A stretch of 6,640 nt of DNA from an uncultured Amylibacter sp. Its GTDB lineage: Bacteria; Pseudomonadota; Alphaproteobacteria; Rhodobacterales; Rhodobacteraceae. The notes beneath the pieces were generated by a model. The model did no database searches and had not been told where the DNA came from. It saw nothing but the letters and a program-made list of their open reading frames with translations. The stretch covers positions 1 through 6,640 of the forward strand of contig CALDZS010000219.1 of the NCBI GenBank assembly GCA_937944065.1, in the 5' to 3' direction. Of this stretch, positions 1 to 5,857 are shown in pieces; within the stretch, counting starts at the first letter, position 1; each line of letters opens with the position of its first letter. Made by a program: the position numbers and the translations under genes.

Positions 1-207
1 GATCCCGCCGGAGACACGCACACCGTTGACATAACCGAAGCATTGGGCGGCGTTTCTTATACCTATCTGGTGTCCGACAAGGGTGAAAAAATCATCATCG
101 AAGAACGCGGTGATGACAGATCGAAACAAGGTGACCGCGTCGGTGTCAAACTAGAGGCAGATCGCATTATGGTGTTTGACGCGGAAACTGAAATGCGCCT
201 GCGCTAA
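1..207 (+). CDS. ABC transporter ATP-binding subunit, C-terminal TOBE domain (5' partial)
   Basis: Frame 1 is open from the first base and ends at TAA 205-207, giving the last 68 residues of a protein that starts outside the window. The segment from VDITEALGGVSY through KIIIEERGD, GDRVGVKLEAD and RIMVFDAETEMRLR reads as the TOBE domain that closes MalK/UgpC-type (CUT1 family) ATPase subunits of sugar importers. In that family the ATPase sits on the cytoplasmic face of the membrane, and the TOBE domain helps with regulation or substrate-linked control. Walker A, Walker B and the ABC signature lie upstream and cannot be seen, so the transported solute is unknown. The location beside an inositol operon suggests a polyol or sugar, but the gene converges on iolG and is not part of that operon. 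A PotA- or Fbp-type ATPase is a less likely alternative. The TAA overlaps the iolG stop codon on the other strand. Confidence 0.8.
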   Translation, partial: DPAGDTHTVDITEALGGVSYTYLVSDKGEKIIIEERGDDRSKQGDRVGVKLEADRIMVFDAETEMRLR

Positions 208-1202
208 ATCAGATCGCCCAACAGTCGCGGCTTGCCATCACGTGCAGCAGCGTCTGCAGCATCCGCCAGCATTTGCGCCTTCAGCCCGTCTAAACCAGTT
301 GGGCTCATTTCACCGCCCGAGTTGATCACATTGACGAAATGCTCCATCTCTGCGCGATACGCTGCCGCATAACGTTCTAGAAAGAACGGCTGCGTTGGTG
401 CGGTTTTGAAACCAGAACCATTTGACAACTCAACTGTATTTTCCAGCAAGTTATCTGCGCGCAGCATACCTTTGGCACCATGCACTTCGACCCGTTGGTC
501 ATATCCATAGGTAGCACGACGTGAATTACTGATTTGACACAGTTTTCCGCTAGCAGTTTTCAGGGTTACAACAGCCGTATCAAAATCCCCAGCTTCACCA
601 ATTTCAGGGTCCACAAGGCAGGATGCAGCAGCGGTTAGCTCAACCGGGTCTTCACCCAGCAAAAACCTTGCCATATCCAGATCATGGATCATCATATCAC
701 GGAATATTCCGCCGGACGTTCTGATATATCCGATCGGTGGTGGCGCGGGATCACGAGAGAGGATTGTAACAATCTCGACGTTGCCAATCACTTGATCTGA
801 AATCTGTTTTTGCAAATGCGCAAAATTCGGGTCGAAACGACGATTGAACGCCGTCATAAACGGTACGCCAGCCTTTTCCACCACCGCCAAACATTCGCGA
901 ATACGGTCAACGGATAAATCTACCGGCTTTTCGCAAAATATGGCTTTGCCATTTGCAGCAGCTTCGTGAATTAAATCATAATGCGTTGTCGTAGGCGTCC
1001 CGATGACAACCGCATCAATGCCCGGATCGCGCAACATTTCTTCGCTGGTCATGACCGCAGCACCTAGATCGGTGGCCAAAGCATCAGCGGCAGCAGGCAA
1101 GAAATCAGACACAGCAGCAGCGCGCGCCGTATCCATACCCTTAAGGGTTTTACCATGCACTTGGCCAATACGGCCACATCCAAGAAGTCCGATATTCAAC
1201 AT
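204..1202 (-). CDS. iolG: Inositol 2-dehydrogenase (Gfo/Idh/MocA family)
   Basis: This 332-residue cytoplasmic oxidoreductase probably oxidises myo-inositol to scyllo-inosose with NAD+, the first step of the pathway. The N-terminal Rossmann fold carries the dinucleotide motif GLLGCGRIG (residues 5-13). The family EKP motif is at 91-93, with K92 the expected catalytic lysine. The segment GGIFRDMMIHDLDMARFLLG (164-183) supplies D169 and H173; the Asp-x3-His spacing is the same as the D172/H176 pair I recall for Bacillus IolG. Length is slightly below the roughly 335-345 usual for the family. The ATG at 1202 is preceded by GAAAGG at good distance, lying within the end of the aldolase gene, whose stop is 3 nt upstream. 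It is the last gene of the minus-strand operon and its TAG overlaps the stop of the convergent ABC gene. The family is broad, so activity on scyllo- or D-chiro-inositol is possible; the operon context favours IolG. Confidence 0.9.
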   Translation of the reverse strand: MLNIGLLGCGRIGQVHGKTLKGMDTARAAAVSDFLPAAADALATDLGAAVMTSEEMLRDPGIDAVVIGTPTTTHYDLIHEAAANGKAIFCEKPVDLSVDRIRECLAVVEKAGVPFMTAFNRRFDPNFAHLQKQISDQVIGNVEIVTILSRDPAPPPIGYIRTSGGIFRDMMIHDLDMARFLLGEDPVELTAAASCLVDPEIGEAGDFDTAVVTLKTASGKLCQISNSRRATYGYDQRVEVHGAKGMLRADNLLENTVELSNGSGFKTAPTQPFFLERYAAAYRAEMEHFVNVINSGGEMSPTGLDGLKAQMLADAADAAARDGKPRLLGDLI

Positions 1203-1205
1203 AAT

Positions 1206-2033
1206 CTAGCCTTTCAATGCAGATAAAACACGGCGCGCTGCCGCGACGGTGGGATCATGAGTATCTTTCAAAATTGCCACCCGATCAAAGCGACTTGAAT
1301 CGGCATTCACCGCCGTGCGCATCGCGTCACCAAACGCCATGCGCAATTCTGTACCAATATTGAACTTACAGATATTGGTTGTACGCGCCAGACGCGTGCG
1401 CTGTTCAACCGGTACGCCAGATCCGCCATGGATTACCAGAGGAACGGATGTCAGTGCCTGAATGGCAGCGATCCGTTCTTCGTCCAGACCGCCCTGTTTA
1501 TCCTGCTGCAAATGAACATTACCCACGGATATCGCCATTGCATCGACATTGGTTTCGGTGGCGAACGTAGCCGCCTCTTCTGGATTCGTGCCTGAAGAGG
1601 TTTCACCATCTGCATATCCAACAAATCCGATTTCACCTTCACAAGAAATCCCAGCAGCATGTGCCATGTCGGCGATCTGCTTGGTTTCCTTTATATTCTC
1701 GGCCAAGGATTTGCGCGACCCATCATACATGAGCGACGTGAAACCACTGTCCAAGGCAAGCGCACAATCATCATAAGTATAACCATGATCCAGATGCGCC
1801 ACCACGGGAACAGACGCACTTTCAGCCAAATGACGGAACATTTTCCCCAGGATCGGAAGCGGTGTATGTTCACGGCAACCTGGCCCCGCTTGCAATATCA
1901 CTGCACAATCTTCAGCCTCTGCAGCCGCTACAAACGCCCGCATATCCTCCCAGCCAAGTGTGACCAACCCACCAACGGCGTAACCACCCTTTAGCGCGGG
2001 TTGTAAAACATCTGCGAGAGTTACGAGAGGCAT
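1206..2033 (-). CDS. iolJ: Class II aldolase, probable 6-phospho-5-dehydro-2-deoxy-D-gluconate aldolase
   Basis: This 275-residue protein belongs to the zinc-dependent class II fructose/tagatose-bisphosphate aldolase family. The likely reaction is cleavage of DKG-6-phosphate to dihydroxyacetone phosphate and malonate semialdehyde. HLDHGY places the expected catalytic D82 and zinc ligand H83. The other expected zinc ligands are H174 (GNVH) and H202 (IHGGSGVP), 28 residues apart as in KbaY/GatY. EGEIG (132-136) and KFNIGTELR (223-231), the phosphate-binding strand, are also present. Two segments are unusual. The family's GQFNxxN near residue 20 reads GGLVTLGWED, and the GPYKG-like loop after the second zinc His reads LQQDKQGG. 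The function is inferred from the operon, because sequence alone would allow a generic ketose-bisphosphate aldolase. The start ATG at 2033 overlaps the iolB stop as TAATG. Only a weak GAAG lies upstream, so translation is probably coupled to iolB. Confidence 0.82.
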   Translation of the reverse strand: MPLVTLADVLQPALKGGYAVGGLVTLGWEDMRAFVAAAEAEDCAVILQAGPGCREHTPLPILGKMFRHLAESASVPVVAHLDHGYTYDDCALALDSGFTSLMYDGSRKSLAENIKETKQIADMAHAAGISCEGEIGFVGYADGETSSGTNPEEAATFATETNVDAMAISVGNVHLQQDKQGGLDEERIAAIQALTSVPLVIHGGSGVPVEQRTRLARTTNICKFNIGTELRMAFGDAMRTAVNADSSRFDRVAILKDTHDPTVAAARRVLSALKG

Positions 2034-2875
2034 TATTTAAACTTCGCGATCATGTCTTTGATACCTGGAATTGTTTCAATCTGATAAGCATGACTTGGCT
2101 GAAAATACTGTATCAACGACCGCTGCGAAAGACCGCCCAAGATGGTGAAATAGTACATTTGGTAACCTGGCAGAACCGCACATGGGTGATATCCAGAATC
2201 CAAACAAATGGTGGACCCGTCTACTAGATGGTATGCGTCCCCTGCCTTGCCTTCTTCGCGTTGCAACATCTGCACGCCCGACCCATGATTGGGTTTGAAT
2301 CGAAAGTTGTAAGTTTCATCATGGCGTGTTTCCAACGGCAAACGATCCGTGTCGTGTTTGTGACTTGGAAAGCCTGACCAACCACCTTCGCCAACAGTAA
2401 ACAATTCGGACACGAGTAGGCGTCCAACTTTGTCGTGGTATTTCGTACCAAGAATGTGCTTAATCTTGCGGTGGGTTTTAGTCTCGTCCGATCCATACTG
2501 TACTTTATCCAGCTCGTCTGACCGAACGGCGAACGCATCCAACACTTTGTCATAGCGCGCACCAGCAACAAATACCTCTGCCGCATCACTAGTACAAACC
2601 ATCGTCGCACGTGCGGCTGTTGGGACATATACGCCCTCTGGTTCGCCGTCCCAAACATCTTCGGTGCGCTGACCAAGACCAGTGCATTTGAAACCTTCCA
2701 CGTCCACATCCACAGTGCCTGTCGCTGGTACGATGCATGTTTCATACCCTGGGACAGCATATTCAAATGCCTGCCCTTTTGTCAGTTTGACAATATTGAA
2801 ATAGTTCAACGGGACAGTGGTATCGTCAATATCGACGATTGGCTTATTCTGGTTATCAAACGGAGCAATATGCAT
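2033..2875 (-). CDS. iolB: 5-deoxy-glucuronate isomerase
   Basis: IolB converts 5-deoxy-D-glucuronate, the product of IolD, to 2-deoxy-5-keto-D-gluconate in the cytoplasm. At 280 residues it has the usual length of this double-cupin family. The C-terminal cupin shows the metal-site pattern GFPSHKHD (H172, H174), LETRHDETYNFRF (E187) and DSGYHPCAVLPGYQMYYF (H230), in the order expected for IolB/KduI enzymes. The N-terminal half carries the substrate-independent cupin strands, for example AFEYAVPGYETCIVPATGTV (36-55). The ATG at 2875 has a clear Shine-Dalgarno AGGGGA shortly upstream, overlapping the iolC stop region. The gap to iolC is 8 nt, the widest inside the operon, and the downstream aldolase overlaps by one base. 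Assignment rests on the cupin motifs plus neighbours IolC and IolD, which act just after and just before it. Confidence 0.93.
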   Translation of the reverse strand: MHIAPFDNQNKPIVDIDDTTVPLNYFNIVKLTKGQAFEYAVPGYETCIVPATGTVDVDVEGFKCTGLGQRTEDVWDGEPEGVYVPTAARATMVCTSDAAEVFVAGARYDKVLDAFAVRSDELDKVQYGSDETKTHRKIKHILGTKYHDKVGRLLVSELFTVGEGGWSGFPSHKHDTDRLPLETRHDETYNFRFKPNHGSGVQMLQREEGKAGDAYHLVDGSTICLDSGYHPCAVLPGYQMYYFTILGGLSQRSLIQYFQPSHAYQIETIPGIKDMIAKFK

Positions 2876-2883
2876 GGTTTCCC

Positions 2884-3867
2884 CTAGCTTTCAGTTGGGC
2901 CGGGATGGTCGGCCAGAAATTGAGTTAGTGTTTCAGTATCCGCCATTGCAGGTGCACAGCCTGGACGAGATACGGTTATGGATGCGCAAGCAGATCCGCG
3001 CAACAAGGCGGTTTTAATATCGTACCCGTCAGCAATTGATGTGACAAATCCAGCCATGAAACTGTCGCCAGCTCCGGTAGGTTTTAACGCATCAACAGGA
3101 TAAATACCGGTACGTATTTCCTGACCTTCAGCAAATGTAATCGCGCCCAGATGTCCCATCTTGTACACCACCAACGCTGCTGTAGTTTCGGATAATACGC
3201 GGGCTTTATCCAGACCTTTGTCTATATGACCTGCCATAAAACCGAACTCTTCATCATTGCCGACGATCATGTCTGCTTTGTCCGCGGCAGCACTCAGAAC
3301 GTCCGATGCTTCGGCTGCCGATGTCCACGAGTATGGGCGGTAATCAACGTCAAAAATAATCGGCAAGTTGGCTGCACGTGCCAGATCGAACGCGTGGAAC
3401 GTGGCAGTGCGTGATGGTTCCGCTGCAAATACTGTTCCTGCGGTAATCAAAGCGCCATACTTGTTATAGTCCACAGCTGATACGTCAGATTTATTCATCT
3501 GAAAATCGGCAGCGCCATTGCGGTAAATAACGGATTGATGGTCTTGGACACGGGTTTCATAGACAGCCAAAGAATTCCTATATTCACCACCGACAGGGGT
3601 GACATAGCGCGCGTCCACTCCGTAATGTTTCAACTGGTTTACGCAGTAGCGCCCAACACTATCGTCGGACACACGTGTGACCAAAGCCGAGCGACCGCCA
3701 AGTTTACAAATTCCCGCAGCAATGTTGGCAGAAGATCCGCCCAGGCCGACGGTCATATTTTGCGCATCCTGCGTTGCTGTACCCGGTGGGTCTGGGTATA
3801 GGTCCATTCCCGCGCGCCCTATGACCACGAAATTATTGGCCTTTATTCCATTCAAAAGCGAGGACAT
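2884..3867 (-). CDS. iolC: 5-dehydro-2-deoxygluconokinase (PfkB/ribokinase family)
   Basis: IolC phosphorylates 2-deoxy-5-keto-D-gluconate with ATP to give DKG-6-phosphate. The 327-residue protein has both PfkB signatures. The first spans residues 41-72 and begins GLGGSSANIAAGICKLGG. The second is PTGAGDSFMAGF (263-274), with D268 the expected catalytic base in the GAGD anion hole. DVDYRPYSW (173-181) is a stretch I associate with IolC rather than with ribokinases or KDG kinases, and NDEEF (204-208) is the usual family motif before the ATP site. Length matches the stand-alone kinase, without the C-terminal DUF2090 aldolase-like domain fused to IolC in many alphaproteobacteria; the separate aldolase gene two places downstream fits that. 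The ATG at 3867 abuts the iolD TAG with no gap. AAGGG about 7 nt upstream, within the end of iolD, is the ribosome binding site. Confidence 0.94.
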   Translation of the reverse strand: MSSLLNGIKANNFVVIGRAGMDLYPDPPGTATQDAQNMTVGLGGSSANIAAGICKLGGRSALVTRVSDDSVGRYCVNQLKHYGVDARYVTPVGGEYRNSLAVYETRVQDHQSVIYRNGAADFQMNKSDVSAVDYNKYGALITAGTVFAAEPSRTATFHAFDLARAANLPIIFDVDYRPYSWTSAAEASDVLSAAADKADMIVGNDEEFGFMAGHIDKGLDKARVLSETTAALVVYKMGHLGAITFAEGQEIRTGIYPVDALKPTGAGDSFMAGFVTSIADGYDIKTALLRGSACASITVSRPGCAPAMADTETLTQFLADHPGPTES

Positions 3868-5739
3868 CTAAACGCCCTTACGCTGGCGTTTACGCGTTGC
3901 TTCCCACTCTTTGTGGGCTTGAACGACGCGATCACTGTCGGAAACATGCGGCGTGCCGACTTCCCACCACGTATGCCCCTCGGCCGTCCAACCATCATAA
4001 GGATCGACCTTCATCACAATGACATATGTTTGATCAGCCGCCTTGGCGCGCGCAAAAGCTTCGGACAGATCAGCAGGGTTTTCTACAGTTTCGGCCAATG
4101 CACCCAAAGATCGCGCATGCGCCTCGAAATCAACGCGCACTTGATGCGTGGCAGTTGGCGTGTCTGCAATCAGATTGTTAAAACTCTCGTTGCCTGTGTT
4201 GTTCTGCAGCTTGTTAATCACAGCAAAACCACCATTGTCCAAAACCATCACGATCATTTTTTTCTGCGTCAAAACAGATGAATAAATGTCGGAGTTCATC
4301 AACAGGTAGGATCCATCACCCGTAAACACAATCGTATCCCGATCGGGCTCTTTTTCCGACTGAGCAATGCGTGCGCCCCAGCCACCAGCAATCTCGTACC
4401 CCATGCACGAAAATCCAAATTCTACGTCTACAGTACCAATATCTAAGGTGCGCCAGTTGGCGGTCACTTCTGCTGGCAAACCACCTGCTGCGGCAACAAC
4501 GCGGTCGCGTGGATCACAGTTTGCGTTCACCACACCAATTGCTTGCGCATAAGACGCGGGGCCATTTTTGAGCGAGGTGTTTTTGGCGACATAAGCGTCC
4601 CAAGCGGCACGTTCTGATCGCGCCTGTGCTGTCCAATCGCCAGGTGATTGGTAACCAGATAACTTCGCCCCCAAATTGGAAAGCCCAACTTTCGCATCCC
4701 CGACAACTGTCAAAGACATGTGTTTCGCCGCATCATGGCGTGCCGCGTTCAATCCAATAATTTTCGCGTCCTTGGCAAAAGCTGTCCAAGAGCCTGTTGT
4801 GAAATCTTGCAACCGTGTGCCAACCGCCAAGATCACGTCGGCCTGTTCCGCAATTGCATTAGCAGAATTTGATCCCGTCACACCGATTGGCCCGATATTC
4901 AAGTCATGGGTCGCCAATAAATTTGCCCGCCCAGCAATCGTCTCGACGACTGGAATTTGATGCGCTTCAGCAAAGGCTGTCAACTCTGCCACGGCACCCG
5001 AATACTGAACACCACCACCTGCGATAATCATCGGTCGCTTGGCAGTTTTCAACAGTGCAACAGCATCGGCAATCTCGGCGACGTCAGGTGTTTGACGGCG
5101 TATCCGATGAACCCGCTCTTGGAAAAACTCGACAGGATAATCATACACCCAACCTTGCACATCTTGCGGCAATCCGACGAATGCTGGACCGCAGTCAGCC
5201 GGATCTAGCATCGTGGCGAGTGCTGCGGGTAAAGACTGAATTATTTGTGCAGGATGCGTGATACGATCCCAATAACGACTAACGGCTTTGAACGCATCGT
5301 TGACGCCAAAAGTCGGATCACCAAAATGTTCCAGCTGCTGTAAAACAGGATCGGGTAGACGTGTGCTGAACGTATCACCACAAAGCATCAAAACTGGCAG
5401 ACGATTGGCGTGCGCCAACGCGGCACTCGTCAACAAGTTCGCTGTCCCTGGCCCTGCAGACGCAGTGCAAAACATAAAGCGACGACGCAGATGTGCCTTG
5501 GCATAGGCCGCCGCGGCGAATCCCATGCCTTGCTCGTTCTGACCTCGATACAATGGCAGCGCATCTTGGTTGGCATAAAGCGCCTCGCCCAGACAAGTAA
5601 CATTACCATGGCCAAAAATGCCAAAACCACCACCGCAAACACGTACTTTCTCGCCGTCAATTTCAATAAACTGCGCGGTAAGATACCGAATGATTGCTTG
5701 AGCAACCGTCAGTTTTAAGGTTCCATTTTCCTGTGTCAA
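3868..5739 (-). CDS. iolD: 3D-(3,5/4)-trihydroxycyclohexane-1,2-dione hydrolase (ThDP enzyme)
   Basis: IolD hydrolyses the ring diketone made by IolE to 5-deoxy-glucuronate and depends on thiamine diphosphate. I place the start at TTG 5739-5737, giving 623 residues: GGAG lies 6 nt upstream and the protein then opens LTQENGTLKLTVAQAI, close to the usual IolD N-terminus. The frame stays open to another TTG at 5802, but that has no ribosome binding site and adds 21 residues. In the 623-residue numbering, FGHGNVTCLGEALY is near 42-55, the ThDP-activating Glu is E69 (NEQGMGFAAAAYAK), and ASAGPGTANLLT is 93-104. The ThDP/Mg motif is GDGSYLLMN starting at 474, with LDN ending at N502. The acetolactate-synthase-like layout (PYR, central, PP domains) is complete, with no frameshift. 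It is the first gene of the operon and the stop touches the iolC ATG. Confidence 0.94.
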   Translation of the reverse strand: MTQENGTLKLTVAQAIIRYLTAQFIEIDGEKVRVCGGGFGIFGHGNVTCLGEALYANQDALPLYRGQNEQGMGFAAAAYAKAHLRRRFMFCTASAGPGTANLLTSAALAHANRLPVLMLCGDTFSTRLPDPVLQQLEHFGDPTFGVNDAFKAVSRYWDRITHPAQIIQSLPAALATMLDPADCGPAFVGLPQDVQGWVYDYPVEFFQERVHRIRRQTPDVAEIADAVALLKTAKRPMIIAGGGVQYSGAVAELTAFAEAHQIPVVETIAGRANLLATHDLNIGPIGVTGSNSANAIAEQADVILAVGTRLQDFTTGSWTAFAKDAKIIGLNAARHDAAKHMSLTVVGDAKVGLSNLGAKLSGYQSPGDWTAQARSERAAWDAYVAKNTSLKNGPASYAQAIGVVNANCDPRDRVVAAAGGLPAEVTANWRTLDIGTVDVEFGFSCMGYEIAGGWGARIAQSEKEPDRDTIVFTGDGSYLLMNSDIYSSVLTQKKMIVMVLDNGGFAVINKLQNNTGNESFNNLIADTPTATHQVRVDFEAHARSLGALAETVENPADLSEAFARAKAADQTYVIVMKVDPYDGWTAEGHTWWEVGTPHVSDSDRVVQAHKEWEATRKRQRKGV

Positions 5740-5745
5740 AATGCT

Positions 5746-5749
5746 CTCC
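5746..5749 (-). promoter_or_regulatory. Ribosome binding site that sets the iolD start at TTG 5739
   Basis: On the minus strand GGAG (5749 to 5746) is followed by six bases, AGCATT, and then TTG at 5739. This is good Shine-Dalgarno spacing. No comparable purine run precedes the longer in-frame TTG at 5802 or the GTG at 5751, so this site decides the start. Confidence 0.75.
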
Positions 5750-5757
5750 ACGCGCCA

Positions 5758-5807
5758 CTTGTTCGAAAGCGCACCGTTATGGGTATTGACCGTTACGCTC
5801 AAACAAG
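5758..5807 (-). promoter_or_regulatory. Predicted RNA hairpin in the iolD 5' leader
   Basis: Read as minus-strand RNA, CUUGUUUG (5807-5800) pairs with CGAACAAG (5765-5758), and the adjoining AGCGUA (5799-5794) pairs with UGCGCU (5773-5768). This gives 14 base pairs broken only by a two-base UU bulge (5767-5766), around a 20-nt loop. Two of the pairs are G-U wobbles (5801/5764 and 5795/5772) that would be A-C mismatches in plus-strand RNA, so the fold suits the iolD transcript. It would sit at the extreme 5' end of the mRNA and finish 8 nt before the GGAG, leaving the ribosome binding site open. A role in mRNA stability or translation control is inference. Confidence 0.5.
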
Positions 5808-5815
5808 GTTACATA
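5786..5815 (+). promoter_or_regulatory. Possible promoter for the plus-strand dehydrogenase
   Basis: TTGACC (5786-5791) is a good -35 box. Seventeen or eighteen bases later lie TTACAT (5809-5814) and TACATA (5810-5815), either of which could be a weak -10. The start of transcription would then fall inside the palindrome at 5817-5834, which suits repression by a protein bound there. The -10 match is poor, so this is tentative. Confidence 0.35.
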
Positions 5816-5816
5816 A

Positions 5817-5834
5817 ATTGCAACCGGTTGCAAT
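5817..5834. promoter_or_regulatory. LacI-family-type operator palindrome
   Basis: ATTGCAACCGGTTGCAAT is a perfect 18-bp inverted repeat with CG at its centre, the form typical of operators for LacI/GalR-family repressors. It lies between the divergent iolD operon and the plus-strand dehydrogenase, 23 nt before the latter's ATG. It overlaps the likely transcription starts or -10 boxes of both promoters. A single dimer bound here could repress both transcription units. The regulator gene is not in the window; many inositol operons of Proteobacteria use RpiR-type IolR, so a LacI-type regulator is an inference from the shape of the site. Confidence 0.75.
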
Positions 5835-5845
5835 AACATTTCCAA
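5817..5845 (-). promoter_or_regulatory. Possible promoter of the iolD operon
   Basis: On the minus strand TTGGAA (5845-5840) and TGCAAT (5822-5817) are separated by 17 bases and each match four of six sigma-70 consensus positions. The -10 box is the distal half of the palindrome, so a bound repressor would cover it. Transcription would begin near 5810, leaving a leader of about 70 nt before TTG 5739 that contains the hairpin. Confidence 0.35.
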
Positions 5846-5850
5846 GGGAG
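5845..5850 (+). promoter_or_regulatory. Ribosome binding site of the plus-strand dehydrogenase
   Basis: AGGGAG is followed by seven bases and then ATG 5858-5860. It is a strong Shine-Dalgarno sequence and fixes the start of the rightward gene. Confidence 0.8.
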
Positions 5851-5857
5851 AAATCGC

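Noticed and set aside
208..270. Small inverted repeats (GCAG/CTGC) just past the ABC gene stop as a terminator
   Set aside because: The stem is only four base pairs with no following T run, and it lies in the coding end of iolG. Such repeats are expected from codon usage there.
2224..2766. Long minus-strand frame of about 180 codons inside iolB
   Set aside because: It lies in another frame of a clearly real gene, has no recognisable domain and an implausible composition rich in Met, Arg and Trp. It is a shadow of iolB.
3913..4281. Plus-strand frame of about 122 codons opposite iolD
   Set aside because: It is antisense to the conserved PP domain of IolD, with no ribosome binding site and no recognisable motif.
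4808..4818. Second copies of a TTGCAACC half-site, for example in iolD
   Set aside because: Only half of the palindrome is present and the position is well inside a coding region, so it is not supported as an auxiliary operator.
5749..5751. GTG as an alternative iolD start
   Set aside because: No purine-rich site precedes it at a workable distance, and it overlaps the GGAG that serves TTG 5739.
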